Origin: JBFHIZ01 sp963666475
GTDB lineage: Bacteria > Bacillota > Clostridia > Lachnospirales > Lachnospiraceae
DNA: 64,000 nt
Assembly: GCA_963666475.2 (NCBI GenBank)
Contig: OY762821.2
Coordinates: 496,001 to 560,000, forward strand
Direction: 5' to 3'
Numbering within the stretch: the stretch's first letter is position 1; every line of letters starts with the position of its first letter. The notes under the pieces were generated by a model that had not been told where the DNA came from, did no database searches, and saw only the letters and a list, made by a program, of their open reading frames with translations. The translations under genes were made by a program, and so were the position numbers. This document shows positions 39,246-47,642 of this stretch, one piece after another.

Positions 39246-39339
39246 ACAAGCGAATATGTGTTGGTAAAAAAGGAATTATAAGCTTTGCAAATTCCTAATT
39301 TATCAACGATAACCTATAAGGAAGTTAGCGGAGGTATAC

Positions 39340-40926
39340 ATGAAAAAGTTATTATTTATACTTATTAGCCTGATTTGCTGTTTTATTTTGTTTGGTTGTG
39401 AAAGTAATTCGGCAATTAATACATCTGAAAATAATAGCGAAGTAAATAGTACGAATGATAAAAGTGCAGATGAACATGTAAATGTAGTGGAATTAAACGA
39501 AAGTACTGATGATTTGGAAGCAGAAACTAAGGAAGATGAGGAAGAGGAAGTATATGAATTTGAGCCAACTGATATTACAAAATATTTGACATTTTCAGCA
39601 TCGACTGAATTGGACGGAGAATATAGTATTCAGAATATTGTAGATGGTGATTTATCATCTGCATGGGTAGAGGGAGCAGTCGAGGATGGAATTGGCGAAA
39701 GTATTAAGGTGTCCTGTCCATATGAGTTTGTTGTTACGTCAATTTCGATATATAACGGATATCAGAAAAGTGAATCTCTACTGAATGCAAATGGACAAGT
39801 AAAATCAGTTTTTTTAAGTAGTAAAGATTATGAAGCAAATTATGAATTCGAGATTACGGAAACCATTGGAACGCCTCAAGTAATTGCAATAGAAGAAAAA
39901 GAACAGGTAGAACAAAATGAATTTACAATTTATATAAATGATGTGTATCAAGGAAGCAAATATTCAGACACATGTATTTCGGAAATTCTAGTATATGGAT
40001 ATATTGGAGAACTAAATGATGACGTGTCAAGTGAGCGTTATGGTATTTCGTTAAATGAATCTATGAATGAAGAATATGAAGTTACGGTTCAAGTCACTGT
40101 TACAAAAGAGAATGCTGTTATTTGGACATATACATTTGAAAGCTATACAATGACTGAATTAGACCAATGTCAAGCAATTGGGATTATAAACAATAGGTAT
40201 CTCTGCATTATTTCGGGACGTGTGTATGCATTTGATGTTTCTACAGGAGAGCTTTTATGGATAAGTGAAGATTCTACAGGAGCGAGTTGCCACTATGACT
40301 TTGATGAAGATAATAATCTATATATTTGCGGATCGTATGGCCCGGATTTGTTAGTGATTGATTCTGAGGGAAAAACGTTATATTACTATGATTCACTATC
40401 CGAATATTATTGGCCATATAGAATTCGATATATTAATGAAATGGTATTTATTACATATTCAAGTGAAGTAGAAGATGTAACAATTAAGGTTGATCCCCAA
40501 AATGGCATAGCGAGAAGTGCAGAAGATGAAGAATCATCAACAGTAGTACAGTCTTATGAAAGTGAATATGGTAGTTTTGAAGTGACAGTCCCTATACTGT
40601 GGAAATGTAAAGAATATCCTTTTTATGAAGCGACTGAATACATGGAGGCGTCTCCGGACGGTGGAATACAAATTAATATAGACGATGAATCTATTATATC
40701 TATTGACGTTTCGCTTGCGCGTATATATTATAATGGAACATTTATAGAAAATATACAAACAGAAGATGGGGTTACCGCAAAAGCATACTCTTCTGACGAT
40801 GATGGGAGAATTACTCAAATTAAATTTACTGATTCAATGGGTGTTATTATTAACTGTAATAATTATACTTATGACAAATATGAAAGTGATATTATGAGTT
40901 TAATAAAAACTATAAAAATTAAATAA
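39340..40926 (+). CDS. Lipoprotein with NADase-type glycan-binding domain and beta-propeller-like repeats
   Basis: A 528-residue lipoprotein. Signal peptide with lipobox LFGC at residues 18-21, then a long acidic linker. Residues 85-235 (STELDGEYSIQNIVDGDLSSAW, EGAVEDGIGESIKV, ISIYNGYQKSESL and CISEILVYG) match the discoidin-like NADase-type glycan-binding domain. Residues 250-390 look like PQQ/beta-propeller blades (NRYLCIISGRVYAFDVSTGELLW in landmarks YLCIISGRVYAF and DVSTGELLW). The C-terminal 130 residues form an unassigned beta-rich domain. It is probably anchored outside the membrane to bind cell-wall or host glycans. Confidence 0.75.
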   Translation: MKKLLFILISLICCFILFGCESNSAINTSENNSEVNSTNDKSADEHVNVVELNESTDDLEAETKEDEEEEVYEFEPTDITKYLTFSASTELDGEYSIQNIVDGDLSSAWVEGAVEDGIGESIKVSCPYEFVVTSISIYNGYQKSESLLNANGQVKSVFLSSKDYEANYEFEITETIGTPQVIAIEEKEQVEQNEFTIYINDVYQGSKYSDTCISEILVYGYIGELNDDVSSERYGISLNESMNEEYEVTVQVTVTKENAVIWTYTFESYTMTELDQCQAIGIINNRYLCIISGRVYAFDVSTGELLWISEDSTGASCHYDFDEDNNLYICGSYGPDLLVIDSEGKTLYYYDSLSEYYWPYRIRYINEMVFITYSSEVEDVTIKVDPQNGIARSAEDEESSTVVQSYESEYGSFEVTVPILWKCKEYPFYEATEYMEASPDGGIQINIDDESIISIDVSLARIYYNGTFIENIQTEDGVTAKAYSSDDDGRITQIKFTDSMGVIINCNNYTYDKYESDIMSLIKTIKIK

Positions 40927-41164
40927 ACCTGAATTAATCATTATGAGTTAAAAATTAAATTTTTAATCCAGTTTCTATTAGCCTAAATGTTTCATCGTGA
41001 AATAGTCCGATAAATTTTAATAAGCATCATCATTATTGAAATAAATATTCTGAATATTACTTAGTATAAACAATCAATATACCATTACATAGTAATGTAC
41101 AATTAGTTTATAGTATAACAATGTATATACTATAAGAAGTGTATTTTTGGGGAAGGAAAATATA

Positions 41165-41563
41165 ATGAAAAAAAATAGAATTTTTTTATTTATTGTATGT
41201 TGCTCTTTATGTTTATTTGGCTGTTCAAAGAATGAAATTGAAGAAGGAACTATAATTTTTTCAGATGTATTTTCATATGAAAAGCAAGAACAAGTTATAG
41301 AAATTATATACCATGATTTTAATGGAGATATAGTAGTTATTGATGATCCAAAAAGAATAAGTTCTGCATTTGAAATTTTGAATAATTCTAAATACAAAGA
41401 ATACGTTGGAGAAGGACTTGAAGGAATTTATTTTTTTGAGTTTATATCAGAGGATAATGTAATTTCATTTGGAATATCTGGTGATTATATTGCTATTATG
41501 GGAAATCGTATGATTGCAGATAAATATTTATCTAGTTCGTTTCTTGCTGCTTTAGGAATATAA
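41165..41563 (+). CDS. Small lipoprotein
   Basis: A 132-residue lipoprotein starting at ATG 41165 behind GGGGAAGGAAA. Signal peptide with lipobox LFGC (residues about 16-19). The mature part is short and beta-rich with acidic N-terminus. No family recognised. It has the same lipobox style as the larger lipoprotein before it, so the two may have related surface roles. Confidence 0.7.
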   Translation: MKKNRIFLFIVCCSLCLFGCSKNEIEEGTIIFSDVFSYEKQEQVIEIIYHDFNGDIVVIDDPKRISSAFEILNNSKYKEYVGEGLEGIYFFEFISEDNVISFGISGDYIAIMGNRMIADKYLSSSFLAALGI

Positions 41564-41641
41564 AAATTATAAGTATTGATATAAATAAAATCAATAAAAG
41601 TTTCCCGTAGAAAATAAGGCATTAAAATCATATCTCAACGT

Positions 41642-41713
41642 ACGATAAATTTAAAAGTTGAAGTGCAGAAATACGTGGATGAAATACAGTTGCAGTTTGA
41701 TTCACAAATGTAG
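41642..41713 (+). pseudogene. Second copy of the possible HsdS C-terminal fragment
   Basis: INLKVEVQKYVDEIQLQFDS followed by QM and stop; related to 38674-38772. The shared upstream bases CGATAAATTT also occur at other gene ends in this island. It has no start codon or binding site. Confidence 0.35.
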
Positions 41714-41769
41714 CAATAATTTGAATGAAAGATAATCATGGATAAAAGTACTTAAAAGAAGGTGTATAT

Positions 41770-42408
41770 ATGAGTAATACAAGTATTGGTAGAGGGGAAA
41801 AAGGTAGTAAATTCTGGATGCAAACATTGGTAACAGTTGGTAAAGAATTTTTCGAGAATCAAATTAAGTTACAAATACCTAATATTTCTAAAATAACATG
41901 GATTTCACCTGAAAAAGAAAATGAATATAGAGAGTTGAAGACAAAAGATATTACTGAATTTAAAGAACTAGAGTTGTCTTTTTGGCCTGATAATGGACCG
42001 TGGTGGGATGCTGTTGGAAAAACAGATGATGGTACGATTTTATTAGTAGAAGCTAAGGCTCATATTCAGGAGACAAAAACAAAATGTAACGCAAAGGCAG
42101 ATTCAAGTATTGAACTAATTAAAAAAAGTCTTAATGAAACACATAAAGCATTATCTGAAGGAAAATATAATGAAAATGTATGGTTTTCTAAGTATTACCA
42201 ACTAGCAAATCGATTGGTATTTTTAAATAAGTTATCCTCACAGGGAGTAAAAGTAAAATTAATTCTTTTAAATATTGTAAATGACTCAACATATATTAAG
42301 ACAAGTGAAGTGGAGTGGAAAAAACATTATGATGATGTATTCTTGGAGATACTGGGACAAATAAAAATACCTGAGGATACTATTATACTAAATATTGATG
42401 TAGGCTAA
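41770..42408 (+). CDS. PD-(D/E)XK-like nuclease family protein
   Basis: A 212-residue protein with GAAGGTG before ATG. WPDNGPWWDAVGKTDDGTIL leads to LVEAKAHIQETKTKC, an acidic-spacer-E-x-K site (Glu 93, Lys 95 approximately) of a restriction-like fold. The rest is helical. Proteins of this type occur singly in accessory regions of Firmicutes. The target and partners are unknown. Confidence 0.65.
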   Translation: MSNTSIGRGEKGSKFWMQTLVTVGKEFFENQIKLQIPNISKITWISPEKENEYRELKTKDITEFKELELSFWPDNGPWWDAVGKTDDGTILLVEAKAHIQETKTKCNAKADSSIELIKKSLNETHKALSEGKYNENVWFSKYYQLANRLVFLNKLSSQGVKVKLILLNIVNDSTYIKTSEVEWKKHYDDVFLEILGQIKIPEDTIILNIDVG

Positions 42409-42456
42409 AAATGGTGATTGTTAGTACGATAAATTTTAATTTGATGGTGTAAGGAT

Positions 42457-42897
42457 ATGAGAGAACGAATTATTGAAGATAGTCTAAAGCTGATTCCATA
42501 TTACCCGAATTTTGATGTTACATTCCTTTGGTATCAAGATTTAGAGTTGTGTAAACAAGTAGATAACATAGACTATGCATATACAAGAGAAAGACTCGAG
42601 GCAATGTACCATTATCTATCAACCCATGGAGAATGTTACTATATACAGTATCGAGGTGAGCTTGTTGGGGATGTTTCGCTTTATAACGCCAATGAATTGG
42701 CAATTATTATTTGTAAGGAATATCAAAATAAACACATTGGAAGAAAGTGTATTCAAGAAATGATTTCACGTGCAAAAGAAAAAGGATTAACGGAAGTAAA
42801 AGCAAACATCTATTCTTTTAATCTTCAAAGTCAAATGATGTTCAAAGCAATTGGCTTTAAGCAGATTCAGGAAGAATTATTTGAATTGAAAATCTGA
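42457..42897 (+). CDS. GNAT acetyltransferase
   Basis: A 146-residue GNAT with TAAGGAT before ATG. CYYIQYRGELVGDVSLYN, then AIIICKEYQNKHIGRKCIQEMISRAKEKG gives the acetyl-CoA loop, and SFNLQSQMMFKAIGFKQI is the usual C-terminal part. It is a complete small acetyltransferase. Substrate unknown. Confidence 0.85.
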   Translation: MRERIIEDSLKLIPYYPNFDVTFLWYQDLELCKQVDNIDYAYTRERLEAMYHYLSTHGECYYIQYRGELVGDVSLYNANELAIIICKEYQNKHIGRKCIQEMISRAKEKGLTEVKANIYSFNLQSQMMFKAIGFKQIQEELFELKI

Positions 42898-42906
42898 TGA
42901 ATGTCA

Positions 42907-42932
42907 GCGGCGAGTCGCCGCCAAATTTTAAT
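42907..42932 (+). repeat. GC-rich inverted repeat followed by AAATTTTAAT
   Basis: GCGGC and GCCGC (within 42907-42921) form a strong 5-bp stem over GAGTC, in otherwise AT-rich DNA, immediately followed by AAATTTTAAT. It may terminate the acetyltransferase message or mark a gene-unit boundary. Confidence 0.45.
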
Positions 42933-42970
42933 TTTCTTTGTTTTAAGCAATTGATAGAGAGGAGATACTA

Positions 42971-43816
42971 TTGATTTCATTATATTTATCAGATCTATTT
43001 AGGCGAGCTAATATTGATCCCAAAAAAGTAAAATTAATCCGTCATGCATTATCAGATAAAGGCTTTAGGGCTTGTTATGATTTGGGTATGGTAAAAGAAT
43101 ACACACAACTTCAAAAAAAAGACTTTTCAAAAGGGTACGAATATTGGATGGTTTTTATTTCAGATAAAAGCACGAATGCAAAGTTTGAAGGCATTTATTG
43201 TGTAAAGGGAGCAGTTAAAAACAGTAAAGCGATGATGCCTGTCGGTTTTCCATTTCCAGAACATTTTGATGAAGAAGGAGAATATTTTAGTCTTGAACGT
43301 GTAGAAGACCTAAAGGAATTAGAGGGCAGATTGATAATTGACTGGGGGAATGCAACTAGAAGTTGGCATCAAAAAGGTACCACTGATGAAGAAATAGTAG
43401 CGATTCAGGCAAATCAAAAGTTTGCATTTCAGGGATTTGAAAATTTAATTATTTCTTTTCGAGAATTAAAAGAAATAGTTGATGATGCTATTGTCTATGA
43501 AAACTGGCACACTGCACTTGCATCAGTATACGCAATTTACTTGATCACAGATACTACAAATGGAAAACAATATGTTGGATCTGCATATGGCGAAAATGGC
43601 CTATTGGGAAGATGGTCAATATATGCCAATACTGGTCACGGAAATAATAAAAAGATTATTGAAATAATAAATCAGGACCCAGATCAAGCTGAGCATTTTC
43701 AATTTTCTGTGTTGCAGATATTACCTAAGGCTATTACGGATGAAGAAATAATCAATATTGAAAGTATGTGGAAGAATAAATTACAAACAAGAAAATTTGG
43801 AATGAATGAAAATTAA
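42971..43816 (+). CDS. GIY-YIG nuclease domain protein
   Basis: A 281-residue protein with a TTG start behind GAGAGGAGAT. Residues 186-281 are a GIY-YIG nuclease: YAIYLITDTTNGKQYVGSAYG, then GLLGRWSIYANTGHGNNK and a conserved-type Glu in the final helix (INIESMWKNKL). Residues 1-185 are an unassigned N-terminal domain (LSDLFRRANIDPKKVKLIRHAL at its start) likely to give specificity. GIY-YIG proteins of this layout are common in defence-rich islands and are probably restriction-like. Confidence 0.8.
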   Translation: MISLYLSDLFRRANIDPKKVKLIRHALSDKGFRACYDLGMVKEYTQLQKKDFSKGYEYWMVFISDKSTNAKFEGIYCVKGAVKNSKAMMPVGFPFPEHFDEEGEYFSLERVEDLKELEGRLIIDWGNATRSWHQKGTTDEEIVAIQANQKFAFQGFENLIISFRELKEIVDDAIVYENWHTALASVYAIYLITDTTNGKQYVGSAYGENGLLGRWSIYANTGHGNNKKIIEIINQDPDQAEHFQFSVLQILPKAITDEEIINIESMWKNKLQTRKFGMNEN

Positions 43817-43906
43817 GTTTAATGTGTAAGAAACTACAGTTAATATATAAATTATAATAAATATTCTTCGTTTGAAAAGAATATTTAAAAATATGAAAGG
43901 AATCAT

Positions 43907-44875
43907 ATGGGTTTATATAGATTAAATTATAAAAAATCAGATTTGTCTGACGGTGTGTTGGAAAAAGCAAATAAACATGATATTAACTACGAAAGAGATT
44001 TTGAGAACTGGCTTGAAAATAGTCCACATGTATTGTTAGACAGTGATGATGATCTTAATGTACTTTGGATTGGGCGACAAGTGACCGCAGTGTATGCAGA
44101 TCGTTATAAATTTCCAGATTTATTGGGTGTAGATGCAGATGGTAATGTTGTAATAGCTGAGTTGAAAAAAGGGAAAACATCGCGAGAGGTAATTGCACAA
44201 ATTTTAGAATATGCTTCATGGGCTGAAAAGCTAACATATTCAGATTTAAATAATATTACCATGAAGTATTTTGAACAAAAAAGTGAGTATATTGGACAAG
44301 AGTTATCGGAGATACATCAAAAAGTTTTTTATTCTGATGCTGATGATGATTCGGAGATACAGTTTAATCAAAAGTTACGTTTATTTATTGTTGCAGAAGA
44401 AATATCCGCGACGGTGAAAGATATTGTGTTTTTTCTGAATCAATATGGATTAGAGATAAATTGTTTGAAGTATGATGTTTTTAGTAATGACATTGGTGAG
44501 TTTTATGTAAGTACAGAAATTGAAGAAGCAATGAATAAATCTTCAACGAGAAAGCAAAACGGTTCGGTTTCTCGTTGGCAAGGTGAGGAGACAATCCGTG
44601 AGGTAGTAAAAAGAGTTGTTGATGAGATTGTTTCAAAAAGTAATAATGGAATATTTTCTACAAAAGAAATCATGCAGAAAGTATTAGCAGAGTATCCAAA
44701 CTTTAATAAATCATCAATCCGATGTCAACTATATTCAGATTGTGTAAATCACTCATCTAGAAAACACTATAAAAGTGGTCAAAGGGACTATTATTATCAG
44801 GTTGAAGGTACAAAGTATAGATTATACAACAAAAATATAGATGGAAAATGGGACTCAAATGGACAAAAGCAATAA
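43907..44875 (+). CDS. NucS/DUF91-like PD-(D/E)XK protein
   Basis: A 322-residue protein with AAAGGAAT before ATG. HDINYERDFENWLENSPHVL, FPDLLGVDADGN and VVIAELKKGKTSREVIAQILEYASW (Asp about 71; E-L-K about 84-86) match the DUF91/NucS-type nuclease core. The C-terminal 120 residues form a separate DNA-binding-like domain (FSTKEIMQKVLAEYPNFNKSSIR, landmarks). It may cut mismatched or foreign DNA. The exact target is unknown. Confidence 0.75.
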   Translation: MGLYRLNYKKSDLSDGVLEKANKHDINYERDFENWLENSPHVLLDSDDDLNVLWIGRQVTAVYADRYKFPDLLGVDADGNVVIAELKKGKTSREVIAQILEYASWAEKLTYSDLNNITMKYFEQKSEYIGQELSEIHQKVFYSDADDDSEIQFNQKLRLFIVAEEISATVKDIVFFLNQYGLEINCLKYDVFSNDIGEFYVSTEIEEAMNKSSTRKQNGSVSRWQGEETIREVVKRVVDEIVSKSNNGIFSTKEIMQKVLAEYPNFNKSSIRCQLYSDCVNHSSRKHYKSGQRDYYYQVEGTKYRLYNKNIDGKWDSNGQKQ

Positions 44876-44922
44876 TATTTTCGTATCAGTTTCGATGTAT
44901 TATTCTTTATGAGGAGAATTTT

Positions 44923-45492
44923 ATGTATAAAATGGAGATCAAAATAGGAAAAGACAAGCATGCTATAGAAAATGAAGAGAAGATAGATGCGAATGAAGAA
45001 GAACTTGAAGAGAATTCCGTGGGAATTATTATGAATGCATTATTGCGGGAATTAGATGAGCAAAAAACAAGAAAATTAGGATTTGAAAATCGAGCTGGTA
45101 TTGCATTAACTTTGGTTGGGGCTATTTCGGTAGTAACGATTGATAAAATAAAGATTAGTGAAATAATTTCAAGAATGTATTTTCCTTTTGATTTTTTTGA
45201 TTTATTGTTTATTATTTCTGGATTATTGTTTTATATTTCATATGTTGTGTCAATAATTTTTTTGTTGCTTGCAATAAATTCGAGGAAATATAATACTATA
45301 GATCCTAAATATTTTAGTGATGAATTTTTACAATACAGTAAAGACCAGACAGAAGTATTCCAGGTACAATATTATCGAGACTTGTTATTAAATCATCAAG
45401 AACGTAACGATATTTTAGCATTACAATATACTACAGGAATATCTTCTTTAATGGTTGCGGTGTTGTTTTTAGTTGTAAATATGAATGTTTAA
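44923..45492 (+). CDS. Multi-pass membrane protein, SLATT-like layout
   Basis: A 189-residue protein; ATG 44923 follows GAGGAGAATTTT, while the longer frame starts inside the previous gene. An acidic helical N-terminus leads to KTRKLGFENRAGIALTLVGAI, then hydrophobic segments at about residues 60-77, 90-120 and 165-185. The arrangement resembles small membrane effectors that accompany nucleotide-signalling or nuclease defence genes, but no family is certain. Confidence 0.6.
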   Translation: MYKMEIKIGKDKHAIENEEKIDANEEELEENSVGIIMNALLRELDEQKTRKLGFENRAGIALTLVGAISVVTIDKIKISEIISRMYFPFDFFDLLFIISGLLFYISYVVSIIFLLLAINSRKYNTIDPKYFSDEFLQYSKDQTEVFQVQYYRDLLLNHQERNDILALQYTTGISSLMVAVLFLVVNMNV

Positions 45493-45506
45493 ATATAGGG
45501 GAGAAA

Positions 45507-45656
45507 ATGAATATGTCAGATAAGAAAGATAATAATAAAAATGTTAAACCAGTACCTGAATTACCAGAGGAGTTAAAAAGACCACACTTTGTTCCAAAAA
45601 AATTTTCAGAGGGATCAGAATTAAGAGTAAATAATGATACTTTAAAAAAAGATTAG
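45507..45656 (+). CDS. Small hydrophilic protein downstream of the membrane gene
   Basis: 49 codons from ATG 45507 (AGGGGAGAAA upstream; ATG 45513 also possible). It is Lys/Asp/Asn/Pro-rich and probably disordered (VKPVPELPEELKRPHFVPKK). Starts 15 bases after the membrane protein stop, so it is likely in the same operon, perhaps a regulatory partner. Unknown family. Confidence 0.5.
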   Translation: MNMSDKKDNNKNVKPVPELPEELKRPHFVPKKFSEGSELRVNNDTLKKD

Positions 45657-45704
45657 AACGTACCATTATTCTTAAAATCTAAATTCTTGAAAGGGTGTGA
45701 AAAT

Positions 45705-45905
45705 ATGTCAGTTAATGAAAATACATTAGAGCAAGCAATTATCTCAGAACTGCAAACTAAAGGCTATGACTTTGTGTATGGTCCTGATATTATGCGTGAT
45801 TATCATGACGTGATTTTAGAAGATTGTTTTCAAGAATCATTGATGGAGATTAACCCCGATGCCGAGATCAAAAACAGAACTTCAAACAGTTCGAGGGTTT
45901 GGTGA
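45705..45905 (+). pseudogene. hsdR: N-terminal fragment of type I restriction HsdR
   Basis: From ATG 45705: SVNENTLEQAIISELQTKGY, then DFVYGPDIMRDYHDVILEDC and FQESLMEINPD, a recognisable HsdR N-terminal segment. The product stops after 66 residues of a roughly 1000-residue protein. The nuclease and helicase domains are missing, and the end is fused to unrelated sequence. Confidence 0.8.
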
Positions 45906-45963
45906 AATGAAAGTCGAAAAATACGGGAATGATTTGATTTCAATACTTAAAAATTCTAAATAG
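45859..45963 (+). pseudogene. HRDC-type C-terminal helicase fragment
   Basis: In a second frame, overlapping the HsdR fragment end: PRSKTELQTVRGFGEMKVEKYG, then NDLISILKNSK and stop (TAG 45961-45963). This is the last helix pair of HRDC domains in RecQ/UvrD-like helicases. It marks a deletion junction between two destroyed genes. Confidence 0.6.
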
Positions 45964-46019
45964 ATGAAAAAAGTCATAGACACTTGTAATATTTTAATTT
46001 GTGCTGAAAGAGGTTAAAA

Positions 46020-46346
46020 ATGAAATATACTGGAAAATATAAGGAAATGGCAGAACAGTTCAGGAAGGACGGTTGCGACGAATATACTGTTGATAAGTTT
46101 ATTCGTCAGGAGATGGAATTTGATGAATTTGAAAAGGGAAGTGGATGTACGGACCTGGAAGCAGTTAAGTTGTGGAGTACCTATCCAGAGGATATTAAGA
46201 TACTTTGGCTAAATAATGCCTTTTGTTCACAATGTGGAAATACATCATTTAAGGATGGATACAATCTGAGAAAAGATAAGTTTGGCGTTGTTATTGAAGG
46301 TCATTGTACAAAATGTGGTGAGAAAATAATGAGATGTTGTGACTAG
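46020..46346 (+). CDS. Zinc-ribbon small protein
   Basis: A 108-residue protein with GAAAGAGG upstream of ATG. The N-terminal 60 residues are helical (YKEMAEQFRKDGCDEYTVDKFI); the C-terminal 45 hold a zinc ribbon, CSQCGNTSF...CTKCGEKIMRCC. Function unknown. It is an independent small unit in the accessory run. Confidence 0.7.
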   Translation: MKYTGKYKEMAEQFRKDGCDEYTVDKFIRQEMEFDEFEKGSGCTDLEAVKLWSTYPEDIKILWLNNAFCSQCGNTSFKDGYNLRKDKFGVVIEGHCTKCGEKIMRCCD

Positions 46347-46459
46347 AACAAAATAGGGGAAATATTCAAACATCTAAAGATATTTCCATATTAATTGGTG
46401 CTATGTAATTATATTTTTATTGCATAAAAATAGTATGTGACATACAATTATATCTAAGT

Positions 46460-46672
46460 GTGGTAATACCACCTAAAATTAGTTTTTTAAGTTTAGTAAT
46501 GTCATTAAAGCTTATATATAATTTGGGATATTTTGTAGATGAATATAATATTAGTCCACAAATAGTGTATGGAGGAAATAGTTGGTACATCTTGGACTGG
46601 ATTCGACTTATTATAATATTTTTACTTTGCATCATTTCAGGAGTAAGTATTTTTGCAATAAAGAAAAAATAA
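46460..46672 (+). pseudogene. Possible membrane-protein fragment
   Basis: 70 codons from a GTG without a binding site, containing two hydrophobic segments (ISFLSLVMSLKLIYNLGYF; WIRLIIIFLLCIISGVSIFAI) and ending in KKK. The upstream frame is open but has no ATG back to the stop at 46406. It reads like the end of a decayed membrane gene. Confidence 0.35.
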
Positions 46673-46703
46673 GCTGGCTCTTCGAATAATCAAAGAGAGG
46701 TGG

Positions 46704-47075
46704 ATGGTTATGAAGTATCATGGAAAAAGAGGTTTGTGGTGGTACGTGGTATTAATAGTATACAATCTGATATTTGGTTTGTGTGTTGTAATGCGAGATT
46801 CTGTTCAAGGGTTTTGGATATGTATGATTTTATTGACTATTGGAGATCTTTTTTTAGTTCAATTTCAAGCAAGATCTTATGTCTTACTTGAAAAAGATCT
46901 AATGACCGTATTTTTTGGATTTGTGAAAGTTAAAATTGACTGTAAAAAGATTAGTTCAATAAAAAAATCTAAAAATCCAATTGCCTCAATGGCTTTATCG
47001 TTTGATCGCCTAAAAATCAATTATGGAAATGAAACAATCTATACAAGGAAGAAACTAATTAAATTGATTCTTTAA
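46704..47075 (+). CDS. Membrane protein with bacterial PH-like domain
   Basis: A 123-residue protein with AGAGAGGTGG before ATG 46704 (ATG 46710 also fits). Two hydrophobic helices (about residues 12-30 and 38-55) are followed by VLLEKDLMTVFFGFVKVKID and IASMALSFDRLKINYG, strands of a DUF304-type PH domain. The domain ends early, after LIKLIL, so it may be slightly truncated. Confidence 0.65.
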   Translation: MVMKYHGKRGLWWYVVLIVYNLIFGLCVVMRDSVQGFWICMILLTIGDLFLVQFQARSYVLLEKDLMTVFFGFVKVKIDCKKISSIKKSKNPIASMALSFDRLKINYGNETIYTRKKLIKLIL

Positions 47076-47127
47076 AAACTCTTCGAATGTCCTTTGATTA
47101 GTTTTTATGTGGTGAAAGGTGTGTAAC

Positions 47128-47622
47128 ATGAAAGTAATATTTTTAGATGTGGATGGGGTACTAAATTCAAAATCATGGAATGATTTACATCAGCATGAGA
47201 TTAGTAACGGTATATTAATAGATGAGTCAAAAATTAAATTACTTTCTATGCTTGTTAGAAAAACGAATGCAACTATTGTATTGCATTCAGGATGGAGATT
47301 TTGGTTTGATTCACAAATACGACCAGTAAGAAAAGAATCAGAGATATTTTTTGAGATGCTTCTCAATGAAAATATCAGCATATTCGATATAACCCCGGAT
47401 CACAGAACTGAAGAGATCATGAAAACCAATAAGCTGAGCCTTGTAAAAGCAGGAGAAATCCTGGAATGGGTAGCAAAACACGAGAATATTGAACAGTGGA
47501 TTGTGCTAGAGGATCTAAATTTAAACAATGAAGAAGTAGAAAATCATCAAATAAGAACGGATTCCCAAAAAGGTCTCACTTTGGAGAATGTAAAGGAAGC
47601 AGAAAAATTAATCATGAGTTAA
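47128..47622 (+). CDS. HAD-like phosphatase domain protein
   Basis: A 164-residue protein starting at ATG 47128 after GAAAGGTG. MKVIFLDVDGVLNS is the HAD motif I (nucleophile Asp); IVLHSGWRFWF supplies motif II; WIVLEDLNLN holds the acidic motif. The set matches the HAD domain found in RNA-repair-type proteins. It may dephosphorylate nucleic-acid ends or small phosphates. Four bases later an acetyltransferase frame begins. Confidence 0.8.
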   Translation: MKVIFLDVDGVLNSKSWNDLHQHEISNGILIDESKIKLLSMLVRKTNATIVLHSGWRFWFDSQIRPVRKESEIFFEMLLNENISIFDITPDHRTEEIMKTNKLSLVKAGEILEWVAKHENIEQWIVLEDLNLNNEEVENHQIRTDSQKGLTLENVKEAEKLIMS

Positions 47623-47642
47623 GGATGAGGGTGAGTAAAGAA

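Noticed and set aside
36342..39284. Alternative genetic code (TGA read as Trp) because two genes have TGA at Trp positions
   Set aside because: Dozens of intact genes in the window end in TGA normally, and both affected genes show other decay or simple G-to-A change.
44848..44922. Upstream start for the membrane protein at 44923
   Set aside because: The extra 25 codons lie within the end of the NucS-like gene and lack a binding site, while ATG 44923 has GAGGAG.
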